From assembly GCA_932521025.1 (NCBI GenBank), contig OW051471.1:13268001-13332000 (forward strand): a stretch of DNA of 64,000 nucleotides, in the 5' to 3' direction. Shown here one piece after another: positions 1 to 10,268 of the stretch; the first letter of the stretch is position 1; each line of letters starts with the position of its first letter. Source of the stretch: Oscheius onirici (lineage: Eukaryota; Nematoda; Chromadorea; Rhabditida; Rhabditidae). Made by a program: the position numbers and the translations under genes. Under the pieces are notes generated by a model. The model did not search any database and had not been told where the DNA came from. It saw only the letters and a list, made by a program, of their open reading frames with translations.

Positions 1-222
1 GTCCTTTAAATTTTTGCTTCTTTCTATTTTTTTTGTCTTGCAAACGCGGGTATGTGCCTTTTCATCCTCCAGAAGCAAAACGCAACAAAAATAGAGAAAT
101 AATAGAGAATAAAAAAATGACGAAACGCCCCTGCTCATATTTAAAGGACTGGTCCGCTTGGTGCCGCCGCGAAAAATTCTACAGTAAGCTTTCAGTAAAC
201 TTTCAATTTGAATAGACTATAG
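1..222. repeat. Foldback element, partial copy (family FB-A)
   Basis: The sequence reads as an imperfect palindrome: a left arm starting with the TCCTTTAAA motif and a right arm with TTTAAAGGACTGG, GAAAAATTCTACAGTAAGC and TTTGAATAGACTATA. The same arm recurs in both orientations at 10825-11091. It lies in the intron downstream of the M2 exon of the channel gene. The left end is probably cut by the window edge. There is no coding capacity, so it is a non-autonomous MITE-like element. Confidence 0.6.
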
Positions 223-239
223 GTGTCGACAAAACTTAC

Positions 240-2627
240 ATATGACCGGCATCGATTCACTTTTTGGAATTCGCTGACTTCCAATCTGTAGCAAGGTCAG
301 TTGGGAGAGCTGCGAAGAGAACCCGAGACCGATCTGGAAAAACTTATTAGGTAATACTCGAGCTGGCAACACCCTCAGTTCAAATTTTTAGCGCATCAAC
401 CCCCCTGGTGTTCATTTTTGATGTTTTTTACCCATTTTCCACTCATTTTTACATATTCGGAGTATGTTTATCGAATTCTACGACTAAAACAACCCCTAGA
501 ATGTGAGAACTGCTCAAAATTTGAACGAAATAGGCAATCTCTGCCTTCTATTGTTCCCACGAGTTTTCTTCGAAAATCAAAGGTTTTCACTTGCAGTTTT
601 AACGTTCTAGGGGTTGTTTCAGGCGTAGAATTCGATAAAAATATTCACAAAGTGTAAAAATTGGTGGAAAATGGTTAAAAGCATATAAAATGAACACCAG
701 GGGTTGATGCGCCAAAATTTTTGAATTGAGGGGGTTGCCAGCTCGAGTATTACCACTTATTACCTATCTTTGTTCAACTCACCGTTTTAACATTAGAGTC
801 CCTAGTAATCATCCTTCCGAACATGGCCAGAACTGTCAAGGTTGTGAGAATGAATGAGGGTGCAATGAGTAGTGCCACATAAAACGTCGAGCTTCTCTTC
901 ATGCTCATCTCCCAAGTAATCATGGGATATTCTAGTCCAAGAGAGTTCCTGTAGTTCTCTTTTCCAACTTTCATGCCAGTAAAAGTCCAGGCACCATCTC
1001 CCTAAACACGTCATTGTCACAAATTTGAGGAAATTACAAAAGCAGTGTAATCAAAGTTATTTGTGAAGTATCCGTCGAAATTCAGCTCGGAAGCAAGATA
1101 GTTTTGAGATGTCATGCCCATTTTGCAGGTCTGCTGATCGAAGGGGAAATTGTTAACCTGAAAATATGTAAACCGTGAAAATTTTTGAAAGCTGACGTTA
1201 AGAGCACAAACAATTTTCAGCATGCCTGTTACGGTAGTCATACAAGTTCCATTGTAGTAGACCACAATGTTATCGACCTCATTTGAGCGGAGAAGGTTCA
1301 CGCTGATTCTGAAAGACTCTTTTTTGCAGAAGGATGTTTGATCAATTTCAAGGATGGAAAATATCATTTACGCGTCTAGTGGAGCTATATCCGGTGCCCA
1401 AAGAAGTCTTTTGTTGACCAAGAGTAACTCGATGCCATCGTAGTCTACCGGATTCCATTGAAGGCGAATATCTCTCCAGATCTGCTTTGAATTTAATTAG
1501 TAGGAAGAGTAACATACCGTGTAGGCTGTGCTAAAGGCAAAAGCGGTGTTTTCAGTCTCATTCTGAAAGAACGTGTGAAAGGTTCTTTTTTACTAGAGGG
1601 TGTCAAAAGTCTTTGTAATTAGTTCTACAGCTACCCTTCAAACTGATCGGATATGCCCGGGATTGTTCCTGGGGGTAATCGACCTCGAAAAATATATTGA
1701 GAGCTTTTGGGACACTTTGGATTTTGGGATCAAGGGTTACGGTAGCTTTTAAAATCGGCCCAAAAACGTATTTTGCTCATAACTTTTTTCTACGTTCTCC
1801 AAAAAAAAAATGGTCAACTACAAAAAATCACCTCATCGAGACGCATCGATCTTTTTTTGAAACAATTGTTTTACTCTTTTCCGTAAAAAGTTTTTCGACA
1901 TTCAATCGTTCGGAAAAATGGGAAAAATTCTGAAAGAACATAAGGTTCTTTTTTTCTAAAAATACCGGGCAGGTTTCTTCATCCCCCCCCCCCCAGAACT
2001 GGATTTTTTTTGGGGACGACGGTGGTATATTTAATTCTTCTCTCGTTTGCATTTTCCAGCTTTGGCCCAGTGAGCAAAGTTGTAGCCCTGATCAAGTGAT
2101 TCTAAGCCAAACTTGTCAACCAAGGCAAAAGTCATTTTTCATAGTGAAAACAGCATTTTCAAGCTTCGCTGTTCTACAAAGTTGTAGAGCTTGATCAGGA
2201 CTATAACTTTGCTCACTGGGACAAAGCTGGAAAATGCAAAAGAGAGCCGGAAAATTTATATTTCTCCCGCCGACCCCCCAAAAACCCAAGTTTGGGGGGG
2301 GGGGTGTAAAGATACCGCCCCAATAATACCAAGGATATGAGTTTGGCATAGACCATGATACAGTTGACGCTCATCTTCTCCTGAGAACGATTGTTGGATC
2401 TACCTGAATGCAAAACTTGTCACCTTCTTTGTTCTCACGTACCCATCATGCTAATTGGGGCAATCCACTGTTGATACCCAGTCAGCAACTTTTTGAGTAT
2501 GGCCCTCTCTTTCAAAAGAAACTGACCAATAGTTTCTGGTGATTTGAAGCATTAAATAAAAACTTGAACTACCGTTTCTTTGAGCACAAGAAGCCAAAAT
2601 TAAGGATAAACCCAGGTAGATTAACAT
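240..2627 (-). CDS. Cys-loop ligand-gated ion channel subunit (nAChR-like), 3' end outside window
   Basis: Pentameric ligand-gated channel subunit, expected at the plasma membrane of nerve or muscle. Exons by eye, all in phase: 2627-2573 (signal peptide starting MLIYLGLSLILASC), 2535-2443, 2403-2330, 1562-1518, 1481-1372, 1308-1197, 1157-1038, 1001-783, 333-240. Family marks in order: KKLLTGYQQWIAP near the N-terminus, IWRDIRLQWNPVDYDGIELL (loop D region), WAPDI, the Cys-loop C-ALNVNNFPFDQQT-C with 13 residues between the cysteines, M1 (FYVALLIAPSFILTTLTVL) and M2 (GLGFSSQLSQLTLL... ending SQRIP). M3 and M4 lie beyond the left edge. No vicinal Cys pair is seen in loop C, so this is a non-alpha type. 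M2 is unusually polar. The introns carry two foldback elements and a dispersed repeat. It is divergent from the TIL gene, with 156 bp between start codons. Ligand and ion selectivity cannot be read. Confidence 0.88.
350..754. mobile_element. hAT-type foldback MITE (family FB-B) with 8-bp TSD
   Basis: Terminal inverted repeats of about 65 bp begin GGTAATACTCGAGCTGGC at 350 and read out as its complement ending at 754. A second inner inverted pair is seen (AACAACCCCTAGAA / TTCTAGGGGTTGTT). The element is flanked by a perfect 8-bp duplication ACTTATTA (342-349 and 755-762), the size typical of hAT transposition. It sits in the intron between the M1 and M2 exons of the channel gene. The long open frame inside (418-657) is a by-product of the palindrome. 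Relatives lie at 52773, 56376 and 57480. Confidence 0.85.
1590..1935. repeat. Dispersed repeat, inverted partner of 63340-63560
   Basis: Shares, in opposite orientation with the far right end of the window, the blocks TCACCTCATCGAGACGCATC, GGGATTGTTCCTGGGGGTAAT and GTTCTACAGCTACCCTTC. It lies in the channel intron next to the element at 1966. The partner copy carries a tRNA-like head that this copy lacks, so this is a truncated or related member. Confidence 0.6.
1966..2321. mobile_element. Foldback MITE (family FB-C), 8-bp TSD on a splice donor
   Basis: Arms carry GAGCAAAGTTGTAGCCCTGA and, reversed, GATCAGGACTATAACTTTGC, with ends CGGGCAGG and GATACCGCCCC. The flanks are AAAAATAC (1958-1965) and AATAATAC (2322-2329), an 8-bp duplication with one mismatch. 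A second copy, with a perfect duplication, lies in a plexin intron at 48912-49303. On the minus strand the right duplication reads GTATTATT and directly follows the channel exon ending at 2330, so it serves as the 5' splice donor. G- and C-runs in the arms are length-variable. Confidence 0.8.
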
Positions 2628-2783
2628 GTCTGAGCTGGGATGAAAACGAGAGGAAGCGGATACAACTATTTGCCCACCCGAGCCATCTTCTTCCGTTTAA
2701 AATGTCCTCAAACATCATGACGCTGAAAACTGGCTATGTAAATTTTCTTCGCGATATCAACAAAAAACAACGTTTTCTATAAA

Positions 2784-3114
2784 ATGACTGTTATTCCTGT
2801 TGCAAGAAAACAATGCTGTTCCACATTTTTTTTTGTGCTGATTCCTCTGACTCTTTCCCTGGTTCTTCCAGTCGAAAAGTGTCCGGAGAACAAAGAAAGA
2901 GTTGAATGTCCCGGCTGCATGCCAACCTGTGAACAGAGAAACAATCCTCCACATGTAAGAAATGATAGCATTACTTTAAAATATTTAGATTTGTCCCTTT
3001 TTCTGTGTAGCTGGAGGACTTTGCAAATGTATCCCCGGTACTTTCAGAAACTCTGCCGGGCAATGCGTTCTTCCCTCTGAGTGCCCTGGAACGACAGAAT
3101 CTGTCAACGAGTGA
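2784..3114 (+). CDS. Secreted TIL-domain (trypsin-inhibitor-like) small protein
   Basis: Two exons, 2784-2954 and 2989-3114, split by a 34-nt intron, give 98 residues. A hydrophobic leader (STFFFVLIPLTLSLVL) precedes a module with exactly ten cysteines in TIL order: KC, VEC, GC, PTC, then after the splice ICPFFC, LCKC, QCVLPSEC. TIL modules are compact extracellular domains that usually inhibit serine proteases; in nematodes they act in defence, digestion or as parasite products. The target cannot be told. The acceptor at 2988 (ATTTAG) was chosen because it alone keeps the frame and restores the two central cysteines; the later GTGTAG would break the module. Head-to-head with the channel gene. 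Confidence 0.85.
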
Positions 3115-3797
3115 ATGTATTGAATAAATGTGTCGTCAGCAAGGGTAATTTTTTCACACAGCAACATTCTTTCTCACGAACGAGAAAAATACTATGTTCT
3201 CTTGAACGCTGGGGCATTTCTCAATTCATTTGCGATCAATTCCAGGTAAGTTTCCTTTAACTTAGAGAACCTCTCTGAGTCATTTTTCTAGGCAGTTTTT
3301 CCCTGTTAGGTACGTTTAGTCAGCACAAAATCTGGTGTAATCAGTTCTACTGAACCTTATTACTCAAACAGCGTTTTAGCAGCTGGAAAACTCAAATATT
3401 CTATTAGAAGAGATGTTCTTTCTCGGTAAAATAAAGTCCGTCATGTCTGGCTTATTTCTGAACTCTATTCTTTTCGTTTCCTTCTCTGATTCCTTTTCAA
3501 AAGAAATGTACTGGCAAGAAACATTGTTTCTTACCCTCTTGGTAGCTACGGTTCTTGCTCTGAAATGTTTTGATCGTTTTCAACGGAACGAAACAGCGTT
3601 GAAAGTATCACAGCCGCATTTTATGACAATAACTTTTGTAGCTATATTTATTTATCAAACAAACTGAAAGTGTTTTACATATTCTTCCTCGATCAAAAAA
3701 TTCAAAGCTTCACACCAATGTATTCAGAAACAGCAGATGCTTAGGGTAATTACATTTCGAGAAACGGCTTCCTTTATACACCTATCACATCGTTCAG
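3115..3797. other. Intergenic, no supported gene
   Basis: Contains the TIL 3' region and upstream DNA of the first srd gene. A plus-strand open frame at 3413-3667 (84 residues, hydrophobic centre) has no recognisable domain, splice context or paralogue here and is not called. Confidence 0.5.
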
Positions 3798-5220
3798 ATG
3801 TCCGAACTTGGAGCCATACTCTTCCACACTTTGACTGATGTGCTTAGTCTTCATGTCAATGCTCTGATGATCTATTTGGCTATCCGAAAAACGCCTAAAA
3901 GCATCAGGACTTACTCTATACTGATTATCAATTTCGGAGTAACAGACTTTTTCTGTTCTTTGACGGCCCTTTTTGTAGAGCAGAGGTGGGTGAACGGCTA
4001 AATCTTTCACAATATTTTCTCAGACTTATTCCCATTGGATTAAGTCTAGCGTACATCTCCAGCGGACCGTGCAGTTTTTTCGGTCCGATGGTCTGCTATG
4101 TGAGCTACTCGGCCATGCTTCATTTCTACGCACATTCTTTATGGAGTCTGTTCTTGTCGTTTTTTTATCGATTCTATGTTTTGCGTCATCAAGTGCCCAA
4201 GGCCCAGAACCTTATCATGATTATCATCATGTTCTACAGTTTTTCCTTCTTTCAATTTGTGAGTTCCTGGTCTCTCTATTTCTCGGGCGACAGGGTTCTA
4301 AAATAAAATAAGAAAGATGAAAACTTAAAAAAAAGATGAAAACCCAAAAAATGTTGCTAAAATGCACTGAATACGGCTGCAATGTTAAAGGACTGCCCCC
4401 GTGGTTCCCGTCACGAATTTCACAGCTGCGACGCTTTTTCCGCTGAGCTGCTGAACAAACTATATGCTCGTGTCGTTTTTTTAGTCCACAGTCTCCACCG
4501 CTAGACAGCCATGTTCTTTCAATAAGACTACAGACTCAACAGTTAGACAGTCACGTAGTTTTTTTATTCCATCTGTCTTTCAGTCCGGTCAAAAGCTGTT
4601 TCAGGTCTCCTTCAACTTTGCTTCCGATCCTACGGAAAACATGACAGCCATCATAAAGCAGAATTTCCCGAACTACGATATTGAAGGGAAAACAATTTCG
4701 GGCACTGTAAACATTCTTCACTGGAATGCCCTTTTCACAATTTTGCACATGACCTTGCCCGTTACTCCAGTTTACCTAATCATCATCTTTGTACGGCGAG
4801 CTATTACTCAGAAGCTCAGAGAACATAACATGTCCGACGCGACCAAAGCTATGCATAATCAACTGCTCAACGTGATGAGATGTCAAAACAAGCAGAATTT
4901 AAAGTTCAGGCCTTGACTTTTCAGGCCCTTTTGCCGGCGCTGTACTTTCTGGCTGTGATGTCCTACGTTCTCGGTCAATTTGGCATTTTTAATCATCCGC
5001 TTCTTGAATACTCTACTTTTATCGTAGTTGGTGAGTAGGCCGACAGACCAAATATCAAAAAATTTCAGGGTTTCTTCCTTGTATTAGTCCAATTGGATCG
5101 TTGTATTTCATCCGGCCGTACAATCGCTGGATCCAGAGACATATTATGCGGAGGAAACATCGTGTCGATATGATTCAACCGAAGAATACGAGAAGTGTCT
5201 TCTCAACGGCAGCTCATTGA
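3798..5220 (+). CDS. Srd-class seven-transmembrane chemoreceptor, copy 1
   Basis: Five exons (3798-3985, 4024-4258, 4605-4871, 4910-5030, 5069-5220) give 320 residues, normal for the class. It is a putative odorant or pheromone GPCR of sensory cilia. Class marks: RKTPKSIRTYSILIINFG after TM1, LIPIGLSLAYISSGPC with GPMVCYVSY, HSLWSLFLSFFYRFYVL (the family's SFxYRFYVL stretch), LHMTLPVTPVYLIIIFVRR and the terminal SPIGSLYFIRPYNRW. All phases agree with copy 2 at 7263, which served as guide. The third intron position (4259-4604) is stretched to 346 nt compared with 39 nt in copy 2. It lacks one intron that copy 2 has. Ligand and cell are unknown. Confidence 0.9.
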
Positions 5221-5294
5221 AAAATAAATCCATTTTTACTGACAGAACTTTGTTTGCATGTTTAGCGCGCTCTGGACCTTCGATAATCCCAGTA

Positions 5295-5600
5295 AAACTT
5301 TACAAATTCAAGCATTTTCACCATTTTTCCACCTTCTTTCAATATCACCCTCGACCGTGTTGGGAGCAACAAAAAAGAAAATGGACATCACCATCGTGTT
5401 CTGGACCCTCGAAAACCCCGGAAACTAAAATGCAAAAAAGTTTTTTGCCTGCGGGGATCGAACCAACAACCCCCTGGTGACCCATGTTTTTAACTTTTTG
5501 TTCTGTGGCAGCAGAAAACTCCGACCCCGTGAAAACAGTGATTGGAAATTTTTTGAAAATTTCTCCTCGTGAAGAGCAAATTCCCTTCTTCAGAACTGCC
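5295..5600. repeat. SINE-like repeat, internally deleted copy
   Basis: Matches 39930-40320 in the same orientation over AAGCATTTTCACC, ATGGACATCACCATCGTGTT, TGGACCCTCGAAAACCC and GGGGATCGAACCAACAACC, then resumes with TTTTTAACTTTTT. About 110 bp present in the other copy (most of its tRNA-like part) are missing at about 5480. It lies just past the stop codon of srd copy 1. Confidence 0.7.
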
Positions 5601-6338
5601 TTCTGTTCCTTTACTCGTACTCTATTCTTCGTACTCTCTTGCCAAGTATTCAGTTTTTTGTCACTTCCAACAGGCCACAGACGCGACAGTTAAACAGCCA
5701 TAACTATCTTTTCCAGCATCTGCGCCTCAGTGAAGTTTGAGAATGCCTATACAGTTCAAATCTGACAAACTACGTATTATAGATCGCCCACATTTCTTTT
5801 GAAGTAATTCATGACCCAAATCCTTGTCATTTTCTCGTTCAGTTGAGAAGAAAACTGACAGTTTCAAAGGAATACTCTCCTTGTGATCAACAAAAATTGT
5901 ACTGCATTCTGTTTATCTTGTGGGCTCCCGGCCAATACATTTTCAAGAAAGTTCTGTCTTTCAGGTTAAATTATCGCTGTTAGTCGTCCAGAGCTCTTTC
6001 TCGTAACCATAAACTCTCGGAGAATGATTCGATTTACGTTTACCCGCAATGCAAAAGTTGAATTTGCGGTCGAGCGAGTCTCTTTTTATCTCTCCAGCAT
6101 CTATTCCCGCTGATTTCAGTATTCTTCTTCCCTCAGGATCTTTGACTCATCCAAAAACAATTTCCTCTCTACTTTGATAAGCCATAATTGGTTTAATTAT
6201 GCGGGTGGGGATCTCCAGTTGGCGCTTGACTGCTTTTGTTTTCACCGTTACTCTTCTTCTCTCATAAGTTTTGATCTTTAACGCTTTCAAAAAGAAGGAT
6301 GAGTACTTCTTATTCTGTCCATTTCGAGGAATTCCCCT

Positions 6339-7165
6339 ATTTATTTAAGCTGAAAACCTAGTTTCTGACCATGAATTAATGAACAGAGGAAACAGTTAAA
6401 TAGAGACTGGACAACTAATACTCGTCTGATTGACTGCTGAGCTCTTAACCCGTTTTTTTCGTTGAGAACCCCCGTCTTCCTCTGCAGAATAATGTACCAT
6501 TTTCCCCGCATTTGTTGTATAGGAAGTTCATTCACCGGCTATGGTTTGTTCAAAAAGTCGACGACATACAGTAATCCATTTGATTCTGTCCGAGACCAAT
6601 AATATTGGCGCGCTTTCAAAAAAGAACAGAAAAACAATGTTTCCGTGAGAACTGCAGAAGGAATTTTAAAAACACTGTTTGAAAGCCAAAATTGAACAGA
6701 ATCAAGTGGGTTACTGTATGTCGTCGACATTTTGAACAAACCATAGCAGTGGATCTTTTTTTTGTGGATCTTTGGATTGGATTTAGCAGTGGATCTTTGA
6801 AAAAGATCAAGACATTCTGAAAAGAAAGATTCTCTGCTTCGCTAGCTTCTTCCATCAACTCTTCGACCTCTCGGATTTTTAACTTCTTCAAAGATTAAAC
6901 AATGTTTACTCTCACACATTTTGAAAACCTTGTAAACGGACGTGGGAGTGGAGTTCTTCTCACGACTTATAATGTTCTGATTCTTTGAAACAGCGCGGTT
7001 TGTCAAGCCCAGTCCCAACTACAAATTTTTTTTTGAAAAGAATCGTATGCTCATTGATGTTACTCGTACTCCAGAATACGCTCAATTAGAGAGCACATTT
7101 CGGTCCGCGTTTTTCTTGTGTCATCAATGAATTGGACCAATTTTCTTCTTCCTAGAACGTTTTAG
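6339..7165 (-). pseudogene. Decayed protein-coding locus between the srd genes
   Basis: Three separated stretches look exon-like on the minus strand. 7165-7093 is open after a CTAG acceptor and encodes RKLVQFIDDTRKTRTEMCSL and then IERILEYE. 6891-6816 encodes KLKIREVEELMEEASEAEN. 6535-6430 encodes NELPIQQMRGKWYIILQRK, faintly like the GKWY start of lipocalins. I could not join them with consistent phases and a foldback at 6540-6745 separates two of them. This is best read as a broken gene; function is not inferred. A real gene with exons I mis-joined is the alternative. Confidence 0.3.
6540..6745. repeat. Foldback MITE with TA duplication
   Basis: Arms of about 50 bp: TGGTTTGTTCAAAAAGTCGA at 6542 and its near-complement TCGACATTTTGAACAAACCA ending at 6743, each next to TA. 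The structure and TA target fit Tc1/mariner-type mobilisation. No coding capacity. Confidence 0.7.
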
Positions 7166-7262
7166 TCATTTTTCTGTTGCAGATCACAGCCACATATATT
7201 CAAACTTTTCTCAATCAACCTTCTTTTTTTACAAAATCTGATAATCTCAAAGACATTTGTAG

Positions 7263-8683
7263 ATGATGGTCGCCGATCTCTCTGCTGTTATTCTGCATTC
7301 GGGAACTAACTTTGTCGGACTCTTGGCCAACGGCTTGCTGATATTTCTAGCTCTGACAGTAACTCCAAAAAGCATTCGAACCTATTCCATACTCATTTTA
7401 AACTTTGGAATAACAGACTTTTGCGGATGTTTAATGGGCTTGTTCGTTCAGCAGAGGTAAGCAGAAATGACGTCAGAGACTGGGTGGAAATAGAACTTTT
7501 GAGTATATTCAGAATATCAACTTTTTTTTCAGGCTCGTCCCTGTTGGTCTAAGCGTCACCTACATTTCCAATGGGCCCTGTACAGTGTTTGGTCCTTCGG
7601 CTTGTTACTTGGGGTGAGTAAAGAACTTTTTCTTCGTCGTGTTTATCTAATGAAGATAGAGACAGCTACTGTGCTGTCCCTTGGTCATAGCTCTAAAAAG
7701 CTGGGACATAATACTGTTTGTGAGTCATTGAAAGTTGTTGAAGACCGAAGCAATAAGTTTCGGCTGAAAAATACTGAGACTCTCGAAAGTTTCAGAAGAA
7801 TCTTGGAGTTCCGACGCCCTCTTTCAGATACGCAGTTCTTCTCCACTGCTACAGTCACTCACTCTACAGTCTGCTAATTTCCTTCTTGTATCGTTTCGTC
7901 GTTCTGCGATCCAAGACACCCACTCCTGCCCAAGTGATCTCAGTCGTTCTCGGCTTCTACTCACTGTCCGTCTTTCAGCTGGTTAGTCAATCCATAAATG
8001 TAGACGGCCATCTCTTTTAGGTCGTGTTCAGCATGGCTTCAGGGCCTCCTGAACAAATTAAGAAGATAATAAGCGACGAGTTTCCCGAATACGATCTCAC
8101 CAATCAGACGATATCCGGAAATCCTAGTGTTCTCGAGTGGAAGACTCTGTTCACAGCCTTGCACATGACTCTTCCCGTCACACCCGTCTATCTTACTATA
8201 ATTTACATCCGGAAGTCAATCATCAAGACATTGACAGTCCATAACATGTCTGAAAACACTAAAAATATGCATCGACAACTGTTGACAGTGAGTTGAAATA
8301 GCCTCTTTCCGGTTATTCAGCCAATTCAGGCCTTGACCTTTCAAGCCTGTCTTCCTGGTCTCTATTCAATTTCCGTTGCCACATACGTGATCGGCCAAAC
8401 GGGCATATACAATCATCCGGCCCTCGAATACACCACATTTCTTGTCATGGGTAAATATTCCGTCTAAATTAACGAGAAATCTTTTATAGGACTGCTTCCT
8501 GTGATTAGCCCATTTGGAACCTTGTATTTCATCAGACCCTATAAGAACTGGGCCGTGAAAAACATTCTGAGGAGATCTGTCGTCGATCCGAAGAATGTCT
8601 ACACTGCCACCGTTTTCAATACATCGATGGTTCTCAACAGTAATTCGGAACATTCTGGGCCACGACGGGATTTCAGGGCGTGA
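7263..8683 (+). CDS. Srd-class seven-transmembrane chemoreceptor, copy 2
   Basis: Six exons (7263-7456, 7533-7613, 7828-7981, 8021-8287, 8330-8450, 8490-8683) give 336 residues. It is a tandem paralogue of the gene at 3798, same strand, sharing TPKSIRTYSIL, GPC...GP..CY, HSLYSLLISFLYRFVVL, ALHMTLPVTPVYLTIIYIRK, ALTFQACLPGLY and GTLYFIRPYKNW; exon lengths 267 and 121 are identical in both. The extra intron (7614-7827) falls just after GPSACYLG. The C-terminal tail is longer than in copy 1 and Ser/Asn-rich. Start could be Met1 or the adjacent Met2. AATAAA-like signal TAATAAAG follows at about 8699. Putative sensory GPCR; ligand unknown. Confidence 0.9.
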
Positions 8684-8869
8684 AAAACTGAAAACTCTAA
8701 TAAAGTGTTCTGAAAAGTAGCTTCTATATTCCAAGTGACGGCATCTTTGCAGCGTTTATTTATTTATTTACTTATCAAGCGTTCATTGCTAGAGCGTCTC
8801 TTCTAGCAGCCTCCCATTTGATCTCGTCCCATCTTTAAAAAACTGGCGATCTAGGAAGTAGAACTACCG

Positions 8870-9092
8870 CGGAAGGATGACCCCAAGGAAGACGACCCCA
8901 AAGAAGACAATTCCACAAGCTCAAGATGACGTAGTGAAGATGTTGGTGGAGCAGCTGAAATAGCAGCAGGAACGTAACGATAAGAAGATCGAAAAGATGC
9001 AGAAGGAGCATCAGGAACGTAACGAAAGGATGCAGAAAGAGCATCAAGAAGAGATGATGCAGATGATGGAGAAGATGTGGAAGTGGAGATGA
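8870..9092 (+). pseudogene. Gag-like coiled-coil fragment of a retroelement
   Basis: In one frame the sequence reads MTPRKTTPKKTIPQAQ, then VVKMLVEQLK, a stop, then QQERNDKKIEKMQKEHQERN and further Met/Gln/Glu-rich coil. An inverted second copy of the QQERND..KIE block lies at 10027-10090 on the minus strand. A Lys/Arg-rich open frame follows (9202-9537). The composition resembles nucleocapsid-type proteins of nematode retroelements, but no protease, RT or integrase is seen. Internal stop and inverted pieces argue for debris. Confidence 0.35.
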
Positions 9093-9653
9093 TCGAAGCC
9101 GATACTTCGATGGATGATGAAGAGATGCTGATGGTGGAGACGGTTGATGATGCGGATGTGGTGGATAGTGGAGCGAATGTGGAAGAAGAAGAAGCTGTCA
9201 AATGGAGGAGCCGTACATGGCTGAGTGGCTGGGCAAGAGACGAATCCAGCGTCAATGGAAGTACAAGAGGTTCGGAAACGACAACAAGTCGAAGAGTGTG
9301 CCGAAGAAGAAGTACGAGTCGGAGCAGAAGTCGAGGAAGAGGGACGACACGAAGATCACGTTTTCGAAAGTGAACAGGGAGCCGAAACCACGGTCTAAGG
9401 ATTTGAAGCCGAAGAAGAAACCGATATGGAGGGACGTTCAATCTGGTGGGGAAGATGTTGTGGAGCGGGATAACATGTCAACACGTGTCCCATCTAATCT
9501 CCTATGTGACAAGATATCTATTATTATTGTATGTTAGTTGTGTCTGGAAGTAAAGTCTGGGACTGTTGGCTCGTCTACCTTTCTCGTGTTACAACAACTG
9601 CATATGTATTCAGCAAAGCATCGTACTCGACACAGAGGTAAAGGAAAAAACCA

Positions 9654-9727
9654 TTGGACCAACCGGGACTCGAACCCGGGACCTGTCTCATTGCAACTCA
9701 ACTGCTCTACCACTGAGCTATCGGCCC
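9654..9727 (-). tRNA. tRNA-like gene or pseudogene (Cys/Ala-like body)
   Basis: The minus strand reads GGGCCGA, TAGCTCAGTGGTAGAGC, and CCGGG-TTCGAGT-CCCGG, then TTGGTCC. The acceptor pairs over 7 bp with two G-U pairs, D and T stems pair fully, and A and B boxes are canonical. A run of six T follows 4-5 nt downstream, a Pol III terminator. The anticodon arm (GTTGAGTTGCAATGAGA) is one base too long for the standard spacing and pairs poorly; TGC or GCA could be the anticodon. It is therefore either a decaying tRNA-Cys/Ala or the head of a SINE. Direct repeats CGTACTCGACACAGAGGT at 9622 and 10004 flank the area. Confidence 0.55.
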
Positions 9728-10268
9728 GCCCTAGCCCGCTCCTTTTGGACGCTACTTGGCAACGCCGTCCGTTACATGCCCGCCCTCTTTCTGCGTGGCT
9801 CCACAGAATCGGTCGTTGCAGAGGTAGTTTTCCTGTCCTCATAGCGACTAGGGTGGTTTCCTTCTACATGTGTCTCTTTGCACTGCCTCACTCGGCGATC
9901 TGTGCTACACGGCCCCGGTGCCGTACGTGCACACCGGGCTGGAAAAGTTTCGGATCACTGTACCGGGCTCTGACGACCCGATCCTGCCATGGTCGCCATG
10001 TAACGTACTCGACACAGAGGTGAAGGGAAAATTGCATTCTTTCGATCTTCATATCGTTACGTTCCTGCTGCTCCTTCAGACACAAATTTGCAGCGTTATT
10101 ATATACGAAAAGGCTGAGCTCTACGAGTGTGAACCCGTTATCAAACAAAACAATGAAACTTATCACGTGAAGATTGTTTATCTCTATAGACGGTCACGTC
10201 TTGTTGTCGTCGTTCTTTCGAACTAAAAGGGCGCTACACTGCAACATTCGCTATCAAAACATCCAAAA

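Noticed and set aside
418-657. Open frame of 79 residues, plus strand
   Set aside because: It lies wholly inside the FB-B palindrome; the frame results from inverted repeats, not a gene.
2955-3000. Use of GTGTAG (about 3010) as acceptor in the TIL gene
   Set aside because: It puts the second exon out of frame and loses two cysteines; ATTTAG at 2988 gives a perfect ten-Cys module.
3413-3667. Hydrophobic 84-residue open frame before srd copy 1
   Set aside because: No splice partner, class motif or paralogue in copy 2's upstream region; probably chance in AT-rich DNA.
8851-9441. Minus-strand open frame of 196 residues
   Set aside because: Low-complexity Ser/Leu/Arg reading opposite the gag-like coil; an antisense shadow of biased codons.
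9888-10166. Minus-strand 92-residue frame
   Set aside because: Only its gag-like QQERND piece is meaningful; the remainder is repeat debris.
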